Shown here piece by piece: positions 36,941-49,336 of a stretch of DNA of 64,000 bases. How positions within the stretch are numbered: position 1 is the first letter of the stretch; each line of letters begins with the position of its first letter. The stretch comes from Rhyzopertha dominica (taxonomy: Eukaryota; Arthropoda; Insecta; Coleoptera; Bostrichidae): assembly GCA_025024175.1 (NCBI GenBank), contig QCXZ01000003.1, positions 21,224,392 through 21,288,391 on the forward strand. The letters run 5' to 3'. The notes under the pieces were generated by a model. It was not told where the DNA came from. It saw nothing but the letters and a program-made list of their open reading frames with translations, and did not search any database. A program made the position numbers and the translations under genes.

Positions 36941-38701
36941 CAGCAAATAAGAGAGGTGGCCGGTCATATCTCATAAACCAGTAGCCCTAGAGCTTTGAGG
37001 CAAAAAATTTCTTAAGTAAAGTGGCCAAGAGAAATTGCTGGAAAACATTTTCGAGTTTGTAAAGTGACCGCTAGAGGGCGCTGTGGTACCTCCAAATTAC
37101 AAAATTAATGCTTGTATCATTTTTAGCCTAATACATGTCTGGGGTATCAAACATTTTAAGATTGTTTGGACTAAAATCTACCATTTTGGTTTAAAACATT
37201 CTTTTGTTAAATGTCAAATAAAAGAGTGGGGAGTGGGAGAATATTAATATAGAAAATCGCTAATATCTCAGGTTTGGCTCGACCAATTTCAACCGACGAG
37301 GTGTCGTTTTCAAGAGCTCATGTGCCTTTATAAAAAGCAATTTTAAGTGTCAGAACATTAATTGTGTGTTGGCCGCAAGAGCGCTTTCTTTGAAGTTATT
37401 ACGTAAATATCAATTTTTCTCGAAATTTTCAAATGCAAAGTTATAAGGCTGTTTACTTTATTAAATGAACAATTGAATATAGACTAAAATAGACTAAAAC
37501 CGTACCATTTAAAAAATTCGAGAAAAATCGATGTTTAGATAGTAATTTCAGAAAACGCCCTCTTGCGGTTAACACGCAAACTATGTTCAGACACTTAAAA
37601 TTGCTTTTTATAAAGGCACATAAGCTCTTGAAGGTGACACCTCGCTGGTTGAAATTAGTCAAGCCAAACCCAAAATATTAGCGGTTTTCTATATTAATAT
37701 TCACCGACCCCACTCCTTTATTTGAAATTTACATTTAAATAAAGTTTAATATTTTCGAGTTGGTAAAGTGACCACCAGGAGGCTCTGTGGCACCTCCAAA
37801 TTACAAAGTTAATATTTATATCATTTTTAGCCTAACAAATGTCTGCGGTATTAAAAATTTTAAGATTGCTTGGACTGAAATCTACAATTTTTATTTAGAA
37901 CATTTTGTTGTTAAATATCAAATAAAGGAGCGTGGGGCGGGTAAATATTAATATAGAAAATCGCTAATATTTCAAGTTTGGCTTGACCGATTTCAACCAA
38001 CCAGGTGTCGTTTTCAAGAGCTTATGTGCTTTTATAAAAAGCAATTTTAAGTGTCAGAACATAGTTTGTGTGCTGCAAGAGGGCGTTTTCTAAAATTTCT
38101 ACCTAAAATCGTTTTTTCTCGAAATTCTTAAGTGGTGCGGTTTTCACCATTTAAATATATATTCAATTGTTCTTTTAATGAAGTAAATAGTCTTATATCT
38201 TTGCATTTAAAAATTTCGAGAAAAATTGATATTTAGGTAGTAACTTCAGAAAACGCCCTCTTGTGGCCAACACGCAATTAATGTTCTAACACTTAAAATT
38301 GCTTTTTATAAAGGCACATAAGCTCTTGAAAACGACACCACGTCGGTTGAAATCGGTCAAGCCAAACCTGGGATATTAGCGATTTTCTATATTAATATTC
38401 TCCCACCCCCCACTTCTTTATTTGACATTTAACAAAGAAATGTTCTAAACAAAAATGATAGATTTCAGTCCAAGCAATCTTAATATGTTGAATACCGCAA
38501 ACATTTATTAGGCTAAAAATGACACAAACGATAATTTTGTAATTTGGAGGTACCACAGCGCCCTCTAGCGGTTACTTTACAAACTCGAAAATATTTTCCA
38601 GCAATTTCTCTTGGCACTTTATTAAAAAAAATTACCTCAAAGCTCTAGGGATACTGGTTTATGAGATACGACCGGCTACCTCTCTTATTTGCTCACCCTG
38701 T
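36941..38701. mobile_element. Four-arm inverted-repeat element (A, A', A, A')
   Basis: One module is repeated four times in alternating orientation: roughly 36950-37480 forward, 37480-37740 inverted, 37745-38165 forward and 38165-38695 inverted. Shared landmarks are TAGAAAATCGCTAATAT, AAAAGCAATTTTAAGTGTCA and GAGGTACCACAGCGCC or its inverse. The right end is GAGCAAATAAGAG inverted, closing in CACCCTG before TA; the left end (CAGCAAATAAGAGAGG at 36941) is partly decayed. No transposase is encoded. Several hairpin foldings are possible: two local ones or one large one. Confidence 0.85.
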
Positions 38702-38862
38702 ACATACATGTACGTGTCTGCTTGATCTTCACTTGACGCTTTGCAAATCAGACTTTTCTGTATACTTTTCGGCTATTACAGAAAACCAAAATCTCCCATA
38801 TTATTTTCACTTCTGTTCATGGACTATGCATTCTCGTATCAAATCAGCATATTTAAAAAAAT

Positions 38863-38953
38863 GCTGAAGTGTATAAAACGTGCATGCACGAAGGCGGCCG
38901 AATGGTGAAGACGGCTACCGCCCGTCAGCCGCCTTCGTCTTTTTTACTTCAGC
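38863..38953 (+). ncRNA. Candidate structured RNA: nested G+C-rich hairpin followed by T6
   Basis: An 11-bp stem ACGAAGGCGGC (38888-38898) pairs with GCCGCCTTCGT (38928-38938) and encloses an inner stem GACGG/CCGTC. A run of six T follows at once (38940-38945). An outer pair GCTGAAGT (38863-38870) and ACTTCAGC (38946-38953) embraces the whole. TATAAAA lies at 38872-38878. The T-run would end Pol III transcription. The D-arm-like GCCGAATGGTGAAG recalls tRNA, but there is no room for anticodon and T arms. The identity is unknown; it may be a repeat end or a microRNA-like hairpin. Confidence 0.35.
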
Positions 38954-41900
38954 TTGACAACTGAAAACGTAGTAGCGCCCGACCACAAAATGTGTACTAC
39001 ATAGCAGAGAACAGTGTGGTGTGGTGTGAAATCGCCATGATTATTCTAAAGTGCATGTACCCTACCCAATTAACCATACGACCTGACCATTGTACTTACA
39101 ACGTCTGAGCTTTCAAGATTTGGTGCAGACTTTTTAATAAATTTTATATACATGACTTTTAGTTTGAGGCATTTCAAGAAGTAGGTATCTAACTTGCTTT
39201 GCAGGATAGCGACGTTTGTAAGTACCTGAGTAAAAGTTAAAATGAAATGATAGTTTCACATTAATACATGTGTTCTTTAGAAGCAATTAAGCTATCTCGT
39301 CTGATTTTAACTTTAACTTGAACATGTGGGAAAGAAATATAAACCTCAACTTGTCGCTTTTCACACGAAACTTATGTAATTGCTGGGATAAATAAAATAA
39401 ATAATTATGTTGGTATTAGGAACACTCCCAGGCGTTTTCTCATATGAAAATAAAAACAGATGACAGATGACAAGTATACGTTACTTTCCTGAGATGCGCC
39501 AAATTGATTTAATCGATAATTTCCATAAGCGCCCTGGATGGATGAATAATTTATAGAAACACTGTATAAACACTTTCGCCACTCGTTTTAGCACAAAAAA
39601 AAATTGTTATTAGAACACTAAATACAATATTAAGACGAAAGTTTGTTACTACTATTTTAATATATGAAATGACACTAAACAACGGTAATGGTTGGGCGGA
39701 GCCATGTTAGCTTTCAGTAGGTATTTCTATAACAATCAATAGTTATAGTTTCAATATTGCTCAACTAAACAAGTAATAATAGAAGTAATGCAAAGAATCA
39801 AGAACCATAAAAAATAGTTTTCTCCTGCTTAAGAAGAAAATTGCTTAAATGTTTTAATATTTAGACAAACTGATCTTTTTTTTTTAAACGGTGTCATATA
39901 GCACTGAAGGTAGGTTGAAATTATGTGGCACGATGTCGGCATCACCTTTAGGACCGGGTCTGCCGCAGCTTACATTATATATTTGGAAAATATTTATTCA
40001 TGCAAAAGTTATTGCACTGCTTGATCTAAAATTTGTTTTCTTATCATTCAGTACTTAGTTGTTGAAATATATTTACATTATCTCCTTCACTCAAGTAACA
40101 GTATTTTTGTGGTTGTAAATATAAATTGTATAACGCGGAAGATGCGATGTATGATTCCTAAATTGATGAATTTTACTTTCAAGTTTCATTGCGCCCCTAT
40201 ATACTCCTATACTCCTAAGCATCGTAAAACGGGTGCTTAAGTGTGTGCAAGTGTGTTATTTTGTTCACCAAACTACCGTGCTGCACCCTTCCGACCGAAA
40301 GTGTAACCCGCAAGTCTTCAGATTTCGACATGCCGGGGTTGTGTTGGGCTGTCATTATTTATGAAACAGAATGCATGCTTAAACCTAAATAACTTCAAGG
40401 AGCCTGTCTTTGAAACTAAAATTAACTTTTCGCACGTAGGCGTTTGGACATCCGATAAAACTTAGGTAAATGGATTAAATTGCAAAAATCAGTTAATGAA
40501 ACGTACAGAATAATAATATTATTTCAATATTTTTATTAACTCATTTTAGTGTCTGTTCAGTACGAATTCTGCAATCGATTGTAATCTAACTTTCTGATGA
40601 GCTAGTAATTTGAAATGTTAAATATAGCTCAGAACTGGATGACAATACAGTATCAACTCGCTTGCTTAACACGTTTTCATTGACTTGCTTTTTTGTCTGA
40701 TAATTTTTTGGTAGCCCTAATAATTAAAACATCTAATGGCATGTATATTTTTTGGTAAATAGAGGTAAGTACATCAGTTTTCACCGTATGCGTGCATTTA
40801 TTAAATTGGGAGAATCTGAAAACACATTCTTAAATTCTACAAGTTACAAAACATATTCAATCATTCTTTTATTTAATTCAACTTGATGTTTACTATTCCG
40901 AAACCCTACTATACAATAGTAAGGGAAACCCAATGCAGATAATAGTAAGACCGCACAATATTTACTTCCGCAATGGTTTACGGTAGCTACGGTAGAAAAT
41001 TGTAATAGATTTCCTGAAGAGCGAAATTCTGCATTATTTTTACTAGTCAATTACGCAAAGAAAACGAAATTGTTCAGTTTTTCAGCAATTTGCAGAATAC
41101 TGGTACTCATTTTAGTGTATCGCATTTTGTGTATCCTTATTATTGTGCACTGATTTGCACGTTAGTACTCGCTGTTGCGATAATACACGGAGTGGTGCAC
41201 CGTTCGAGTCCTGTAGACTACTTCGCGACCAGTTATACAAAATTTCACTAGGAGACTGCGTAGGACAATTTAGTGTAGGTAAAGTAGGACCACCATCAAT
41301 ATTAGCATATTTATAGAAATTTTAACAATTAAAGTCGCCAAAATCGTTAAAATAAGTCAGTTAACTAAGGTAACATAAGTTGCTGCCAGGAGAAATAATT
41401 TAATTACCTACCTAACATTGTCAAGCCTTTAAGTGTCTCTATCCACCTATCTACTATACCTATTTCCTATTTCACTAAATACCTCAAAGTATGTACTGGC
41501 GAGTTGCGAGCGGGCTGCATTTTTAGTATGTTGATTGCAAAATTTCACACCCATAAGAGTAAAAAGCAGAAAATAGTTATTTAAATCAAAAATAATGTTT
41601 AATTTACCACATTTTTGGAAGGGACATACGGATTCCTAACCCCATTCTATGCATGCTGTCTGCATTAGACCTAAACTACACTGATGAGCTGCAATGATAG
41701 CGAAATAGCTCTATCTGTAGGTAGTTGACTGCAGTGCAGACACCATAGCATAGACATGCATTTTTATGAAAATATTTGTTAGATTAGAACGTGTTTCCAT
41801 ACATCAATTATCTATTGCACGTGCCCCACGTTTTTCGTTTTAAATCTTACAAGTACTTTCATAGCTATTGAAAATGCACAATCACAAATTTTCAGTACAA

Positions 41901-42211
41901 TCTGTATGGGCCAGGAGAACTTATATTGTACATCTTAGTCTATTTTAAAAACGTGGTAGATTAAAAATTATTTTTAATCGAACAACTTTAACATAAATGA
42001 AAATTCTAAATAATCTGACAGAAATTATAATTGTTCCTGCAAATACATAATATTTCAAAATTCTCCCTGGGAGTTTTTATTATGAAACAAGTTTGAAGTC
42101 GTTATTCGTAAAAAAACATATTTAGAAACTACAAAAATTTTTAAATCTATTATTAAAGTAACAGAAGTGTGCCATACAAATTGCTAAAATAAAAAACGTA
42201 TTTGCTCTTTT
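38954..42211. other. Intergenic DNA with one transposon end
   Basis: Apart from the terminal repeat at 39481-39566, no coding or repeat structure is recognisable. This region lies downstream of the gamma-glutamyl hydrolase gene. Confidence 0.4.
39481..39566. repeat. Solo end of the 21.07-kb DNA-element family
   Basis: Read on the minus strand it begins CAGTGTTTCTATAAATTATT and continues with GGGCGCTTATGGAAATTATC, closely matching 21073-21160. No partner end was found nearby. Confidence 0.7.
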
Positions 42212-42217
42212 TTTATT
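42212..42217 (-). terminator. Poly(A) signal of the gamma-glutamyl hydrolase gene
   Basis: AATAAA on the minus strand (TTTATT on plus), 47 bp beyond the stop codon at 42264. Confidence 0.6.
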
Positions 42218-42263
42218 GATAGTAAAATTAATTACCACTACACACAAACTGAAAGAGTTGCCT

Positions 42264-45200
42264 TTATAGATATTTATAATCACTTTCTTTAAAAACGTAT
42301 ATTTGCTCATAAGAACTATTTTGTATGCCGATGAACGCTGGATTATAGTTATAGATTAAAGCATCCTGCTCTCGTTGCCAGTCAGCGAAAGTATTATCAT
42401 TCTTTCTTGTTTCTTCCACAAAGAAATTGGCAAAATACTGCGCCACCTTGACTGCATTCAGCGAATGTGGAATATTTTTATCTAATATAAACTCGTATTG
42501 ATTCTTTTCCGGATGGAACTGTATCCCATAGAACGGATAATCTTTAGACTCAAATACAGATATAAACTCCAGTTCGTTCTTGTCTTTATTAGTTGCTAAA
42601 ATCCTCCAGTCCTTCACCAATCCAAACCGAGTAAAATTTTCACTTGTTAAGCAGTATTGGTGACTGTTGTAAGTTATATTCTCAGTGGCAAGTATTTTTA
42701 ATACTTCTTGTGACGCCGGTGAGAATGTCTTACTTGCATTGTAACCTAGAAAACAAAAAAGCAAATTAATGGTTTATGGTACTGTACTACGATTAGTATT
42801 GCAAAAGATTATTTTAGTATTAAAGAGTGCCAGACGCAACTAGCTTTGTTGGCGCTTTCTAATACGCTAAACGCATCGTAGCTGAACATTCCTAATTTGT
42901 ATATATATTATTCTTTTCTTGCTGGTGTTTCTCAAAAATATGTGATATGGTTATCTTTATTATAGCAACGTTTCGGTGGATTATCTCCACCATTTTCAAG
43001 CTTCTTATATTATACAAACCTATATTGTTTGTATCATAATACATTACTTATTTACGGAATTAATTTCGTATATTTTCACTTTTTAGTTTGAATATGGAGT
43101 AGTAAATCAGTTATATTAGGTTTGTCAGTGACACACGGCTGCTTTTCAATGAGCTCAGTAGCAAGTGGTAAATTTTATAAGCGGTCGTTTAAAAAGGGGT
43201 GCATTTTAAAACACATGTAACCTAAAACGGATTCTTTTTCAACATTAAACTTATTCTCTTGTCTTCTTTTGTTTCGAATTGATTAATTCTGTCAAATAGT
43301 ACCTAATTATTTCAATACAGAAAATTTCGGTGAATTAAAGGCGACATACCATACATATTGCTCAAAAAATCGGAAAAGCTGACCAATATTCGAAAGTGAA
43401 TCAAAACAACATTGATTGAACGATTTACAAAGCAACAAAATTGATTCTACCAGTGGAATTGTGTATAATTCAATTTTTGAAACTCAGAATATTTTATCTT
43501 ATTAACATATTTTATAAATGTACTATAACTTTATAGAAAGGTATGGAAACAATGGTAGAGGTGAACTCGGCACCAAGCGTGATCCTGATAAAATAATAAG
43601 ACCATTTCAGCACCGGAAACTCCAGGTAATTTTGAAGCAATCCTTCAGAACTGATCACTGGCCACCCCGAGGCGTAGATTTGTGGCAGCCAGCGCTTAAT
43701 TATCTTATTGCCGAAATGTTATAGAAACTAAACGATGTAGAGACCAAGAAAATTATTATATATAACGAATGGACCATACGTTAACAGTAGCTTCCTTGGG
43801 CCAAAATAAGCCAAAATAAACCAACTTACCTTATAGCAATTTTGTCTCCTTGCCAAGTTATAGCTCTTCAATGTTGAGGTTGGGGACAACTATGCTACAA
43901 AACCGTTTTGAGCAAGTGTTAGCTGAATATAGAAAAGCAAATAGCAAAAATATTAAAATCGCACCAGTTCAGTAAAAAACAAAAACTAAAACTTCATTAA
44001 CAAATTAAAATTAACACAAAAAATATATTTTTCTTAATTTAGTTTCGTCAACATTACTGCAGAATTTGCATGAGGGTAGTTATGAATGATTGCCAAAATT
44101 GATGGCTGATGGTGGATTAACTGGTCAGCTACGACATAGGAAAATAACATGGATACGCCAATAGTTCCGACTTATTTTGACAAGGCAGTTGCCTTTAACG
44201 TATGGCCCACTCGTTACTGAACATTCTGTATACCTACCAACACAAATTAAAATTTTGTTATATCAGTTGGCGCTACACATATGGAGCCAGCCTGAACGTA
44301 AACTGCTAGTTGTAAAAGATTAAAAATTTAAAATGCTAAAACGTGAACGATATTGTGGACCTGCACTAAGCGGAGGCCATCTTGCAAAATGCTATTCCTA
44401 AAAGTTATTTTTTTTGTTTTTAAACAATATTAATTTTATTTGTTTGAAATGTTGTTTCTTATAAATATATCAATAACCCGCAGAGCTGAAAAAAAGTGTA
44501 TTGGGAAAGGATTGGTAGTTTTATGAATATAATTTTATGTAAATTGTTGCTACATTTGCCCAGATTATTGTTATTTACTTGCGTCTCGAACTTTTTTATA
44601 TAGAACTACATATATAAAAATTGAGTAATTGCTTTACAGAAATAAATGTATTTTTGTTCGTAAAAACCACGTAATTAGCTTTAAAAACAAAACTTTAATG
44701 CGATGTATGTAAGGCTTCAAAAATCAAAGATTAATTACGCTGACACACCTTTAAATTATTATAAAGTGTATATTCACACTAAATGTATTAAAAAATAGTG
44801 CCATTATTAAGTAAGATCAGTTGTGCTTAGATAGCCATATTTAGGTTTAGTTAGATTCATCCTACTCTAATATGCTATTTAATTTTATGTTACTACAAAA
44901 ATTTTCTTTTGTCGGCCAGTGTAATTATCTGCAGAATTTGCAAAAAAAAAATATGAAGGTTGTATAAGATCAAACCTATCAGCTGCTAGGTAGAATTGAT
45001 GGAAATATCTAAAAACTAAAAAGAAAAGTGTTGTTCTGCCTCATTTGCGCAAAAACGTTACATATTTTATAAGAGGCGGATTGCATTTAATTTCATATCT
45101 AATAGCTGCTCTAATTGCTCTATTTGAACAGGTGGTGATTTGCTAAAACAGAAGCAGTATAACGAATTTAGAAGCTTAGTTAATTAAAGACATAGGTACC

Positions 45201-48200
45201 TACTCGTACCTATATTTTGTGAAAAAATTGTCCAATCATATTATTCTCATAAAAATTTATTGCTTTTTATGTAACATTCTGCAGTACTCTTAGAAATCTA
45301 AAGAGGAAACACAATAATTTTCACTCTATCTGCTTGTGTTACGTAGCGTTACGGTAAACTTTAAGTTTAATTGGTCGCTCGGCAAACAACTATTCCGTAA
45401 AATTTTATCATCGCCTTCTAGTTAATCGCTCAGAACTAACTGACTGCTCTCAATGCTTCGTATTTATATAACCCCGATCAGAGCGCCTAAAATGAAAACG
45501 AACCACTCTACCTTCCAAAAATTCCAAAGGCAAAGACAATTTGCTAGCTGAGCAATGTGCACGAATCTCTTCACCTCCAATTGCAACTTGCGCGAGAAGT
45601 TCCATTCCCAAACAAATTCCAAAGATGGGATAATATACGCCATTTTTATTTTTCTCCAAGGCTAAATCGTACAATACCTGTCCAGCATCTCCATATCCTC
45701 CACTTTCGTTAAACCAGGTAGCACCGCCCGGAAGAAGTATCCTGCAACATTGCGAACAGAGTTAATCTTTTTTAACTGATAGCTTCCACCATAGCATTTT
45801 AATTTAATTTCTAAAAAGGGCGCAAAAACTAACTTAATTGCATTTAAGAATTTAAATTTTCATATAGAACATATAAAGATTTTTTCCCAAGAGATCCTCC
45901 TTATACATTTTTAGGCAGATTACGCTAGAAAAATATAGCAATACTAACCAGTTATCCAACTGTCACGCCTAGATTTTATTTAGATACAATTCACGTACGT
46001 TGATGCTGTTATACGTGTTTACTTTAGATTAAAGTATGAAAAGTCGTTTAAATGCCCACCACCGTCTTTACTGGAGGCACCAATCCGAGGTTTAAACTGT
46101 TCAATAACTAATTTTAACCCCTTAATACTCGTATATGTATTTTGAGTATGTTGAAATATATAAGCAAATTCATCGCCCCAAATGCAATTATTATATTTTA
46201 TAACAACCCATCCAAAATTAAATCACTAAACAAAATCATACTGTTAAAAATCCTGGTGGCTGTGTATTTGATACACCTGTTATTGTGACATTGACACATC
46301 TATCTTAAATATATGATGTAACTTTAAGCTAAAATGATCATTCAAAGTAATTTTATTTCATTGGGCTCTTTTTTCGCACGGCTTTTCTAGTGGACTAAAA
46401 CCACACACAATTATCTAGACGGCTAAATGCTACTAAATCTTTTGGCAGTAAGTCGCCATGATACTCGTTTGTAGGGCAACGAGTCTGCGCAGTAACTCGC
46501 AAGTGTGAGTGGGTGAATGGTTATTGGTGATGCGATGTGAGGCAGATCGCAGATCCTGTTTATTGTGACGTTGCGATGAAGTTCTCATACAATCCTTACT
46601 GCGCATGCGTCTGACCCTACATGCGCGAGGATCATTTATCATAAAATCTTATTATTGCTTTAAACTTCTAGGTAACTATGTATTTATGTGGCTTAAACGC
46701 TCACTGTATAATCCGCAATGTAGGTCCCTGTACTTACCGTCTGTACCCAACCTACGTCGTAGTTCGTAAAGTCACCGCTAGATGACGCATTATCGATGTT
46801 CACAAAATTACCCCGAAAAATCTTAAGCCCGGTTGCACAAACATGGATCATATTTGATCCGAGCTTAATCCGCGGTCATTGCTACAGCAACACCAATCAG
46901 AATACGGGATTCATGACGTTTGCTAGGCAACGACCGCGGATTCAACTCGGATTAACTTTGATTCACGTTTGTGCAACCGGCCCTTAGTGTAACCAGCAAA
47001 ATTGTCTGACACACCTAGATATACTTAATAAAAACGACCTGCCAACCTTATAAAATAGAGTAGTGTTATTACATTATTATAAGATTTAATCTAGAATACA
47101 TTTCTTGTTTTATTGACGTTTGATCCCAAATGCTGTATCAACTAATACTGCTGCTGTTCTTTTCTGTAGGAGGAGGGCAAGTTGTAGCATTAAATTAAAA
47201 ATTAAAGTATGCGTTAACTCCTTTAAGCTTTCCATCTGATCTCGAACAAAACAAATTACCAAGGATGCAAGCATATTTTTTCGCTGTAATTTCGTTTCCA
47301 TCATTTTTTAGAATTATATTCATTGGTGCCCATCTTAATTAATTATATTGATTAATGCTTAATGGTATTGATGTACACCAACATAAGGAAGCTTTTGTTT
47401 CTGTAAAAAAAATAAGTATAAAAAGTTATTGGCAATTCTTGTGTACTGCGGGTATTTCTGGGTATTAGTGTAGTGCAGTATTAAATAACGTTAATTTGTA
47501 AAAGCTTGTTTAATTACTTAATTGTATGAGTGTTTTTGACAATAATGTTAGCTGGTTATAATTTGACAAGGATTACACAGGTAATCATAATATCGGAGTA
47601 TTTCAGAAAAAAATATAAAAAATAAGAATATTAAAATGAATGTTTATGGTATGCTATGATATGATGTAAGTAGATGTACGTATATCTATATAGTGGCTTT
47701 AGTCATTGTAATGCTGACAGATGTCATTGCCATCTAAATTTCTACTTACGGAATAAGAATATGTTTATTGTTGTTTAGTTTTTAGTTTTGTTTCTCTTAC
47801 TGTTCGTTTTCTAACTTGACAATCTAAGTATATAACCAACTGATATAAGAATTGTAATAAAAATTAAATACCTGACAACCTGATATTATCAGTCTAAAAC
47901 CTTACTACAGTAAAAAGTAACACAACATTTCCGTTCTCGTTTTATCACTTTTTTTAAATGATTTCAGTTATAATTAGCAATCAAATAGTTAACTGAAAAT
48001 ACAGTGGGTATTATATAATGAAATAAATTACAGAACAACGATAGCAACTCTGAAATAATTTCTGTCGATTATAAGATATTTAAATTGCATACCAAGCGTA
48101 AGGCATTTATAAAGTATTGTGGCATTTTTTAGTTGCTTATTTCACATATAATTTTATGCAAACAATTTTTAAAAATAGTTTTGTTAAGCAAATCGGGTTC

Positions 48201-48566
48201 GACTGTTGTATTTTCTTATCACTTTTATTTGCGTTTATTTAATTTATGCAAATAGCACTTACCCATTAGTGTAATTTATTACTTGTCTGTAATAGAGTTC
48301 ATCTCGACCTATCCTGTAAAAATAAATCACGTGTACACACCGATTTCCAAAATGTACATCTCTTACCAAATAGGTATTACCCTGCCACCTGCACTTTCAA
48401 CAAACTTAACATACGATGCAGCAATAAAACTGTCGTAGTTTTCATCAGGGAAATATTTGGCGACCGAATATGTCTCCTGAGCCAAAACACCAATTATTGG
48501 AATATCCGTAGCAAAAGCATATTTTGATATTACCGCGATACAAATACAAATACAGTAACTCTTCAT
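42264..48566 (-). CDS. GGH: Gamma-glutamyl hydrolase, four exons, 320 residues
   Basis: Cleaves gamma-linked glutamates from folylpolyglutamates in the lysosome or after secretion. The exons join in frame: 48566-48367, 48313-48263 (51 bp), 45741-45512 and 42745-42264. All introns have GT/AG borders (for example donor GTAAGA and acceptor TTTTTACAG) of 53, 2521 and 2766 bp. The spliced length of 320 residues matches the family (human about 318). A signal peptide ([19 protein letters not shown]) is followed by [12 protein letters not shown] and [17 protein letters not shown]. The nucleophile motif FGICLGME gives Cys127, and [13 protein letters not shown] gives His238 and Glu240, the class-I glutamine-amidotransferase-like catalytic residues. 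LLPGGATW (residues 86-93) forms the usual glycine turn. No disabling change is visible. Start chosen at the methionine opening the signal peptide. Introns 2 and 3 carry MITE-like repeats. Confidence 0.95.
42966..43000 (-). repeat. Penelope-like remnant with hairpin and GAAACGTT
   Basis: Read on the minus strand: CTTGAAAATGGTGGA, then GATAA, then TCCACCGAAACGTTG. GGTGGA pairs with TCCACC, and GAAACGTT follows. This is the pattern seen at the ends of Penelope-like elements, a degenerate hammerhead-like core because CTTGAAA departs from CTGANGA. It lies in intron 3 of the gamma-glutamyl hydrolase gene. Only this end fragment is recognisable. Confidence 0.45.
43762..44232. repeat. Probable 470-bp inverted-repeat MITE in GGH intron 3
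   Basis: ACGAATGGACCATACGTTAA at the left resembles the inverse of TTAACGTATGGCCCACTCGT at the right, with further weak inverse similarity around CAAAATAAG. The rest of intron 3 (42746-45511) is AT-rich. Confidence 0.5.
46463..46629. repeat. 167-bp MITE in GGH intron 2
   Basis: TGTAGGGCAACGAGTCTGCG with CGCAGTAA at the left is inversely similar to TTACTGCGCATGCGTCTGAC with CCCTACA at the right. It is G+C-richer than the intron around it and non-coding. Confidence 0.6.
46828..46983. repeat. MITE with ends AGCCCGGTTGCACAAAC, GGH intron 2
   Basis: The left end CCCGGTTGCACAAAC and right end GTTTGTGCAACCGGCCC are inverted copies; the inner blocks GATCCGAGCTTAATCCGCGG and CCGCGGATTCAACTCGGATT also pair. 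TTA on both sides is compatible with a PIF/Harbinger-type target duplication. Ends with GGTTGCAC are common in insect MITEs. Confidence 0.8.
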
Positions 48567-49075
48567 ATCGATCTGTTTCGGTCGTTGAATATTAATTTAT
48601 GGTGGATGATTTTGTTGACAGTAGAACCAAGTGCCTGCGATAACATAACTGATTGTCTGCCAGTGGTGTTGACCAGCCCAGGCAATATTTGCCTATAAAC
48701 ATTTTTGGCTGCAATTTTTGTTCGAAACCGTTAGTGATAGTGTTTTCGCACTAACACTAACTATTAGCTATTTAATCTTAAAATGTTGCAATCAGTAGGT
48801 ATTTACCCAAATGTTCCTCTATTTTGATATAATCTACGTTGAATGAGCTAATTGCCGCAACTAAATAAAGCTAAAACCTTGTACCCCGCCACTGATGATT
48901 AGATTTCGTGGCTCAATCAGTTCCAATCAAAGGCACGAATTAATCAAAATACATTTTTCGATATAGGCATCTTATAACTGCCTATCTATTAAAAAGGCTT
49001 GTCCAACTAAAATTACCACTCACGGAATAAAGTGCGTATAGTATCATCCGATTTATGTTATACACAATGGTTCGG

Positions 49076-49217
49076 TTTCTCTTCTCTATTTTAATCTAAA
49101 ATCAACTCGGTATAAAATCTAAACCAATCATATACCTCAATTTATGGTATTGTCATGGTTACAGGATTGATTTTAGCTAACATCAACTTTAACAAAGAGA
49201 AGAGAAATCAGACCATT
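49076..49217. repeat. 142-bp MITE, copy 1 (upstream of GGH)
   Basis: The ends AATGGTTCGGTTTCTCTTC and GAGAAATCAGACCATT are imperfect inverted repeats. The middle (CCAATCATATACCTCAATTT and AACATCAACTTTAACAAAG) is shared with 52238-52400. It lies about 0.5 kb upstream of the GGH start codon. Confidence 0.8.
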
Positions 49218-49336
49218 AGCTATCAAAACCAATCATAACACCTAAATGTTCGCAAAGCCTCTTATTCTTTTTAGTCTGGACTGAACCGAAAAATTGCCTT
49301 TTTTATTTTTTGAGAACATGTTAATTTCACAAGAAA

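Noticed and set aside
38888..38938. tRNA-Ser or tRNA-Leu-like gene, because of a 7-bp acceptor-like stem and GCCGAATGGTGAAG
   Set aside because: Only about 16 bases remain for anticodon and T arms, so it cannot fold as a tRNA. Kept only as an unknown hairpin.
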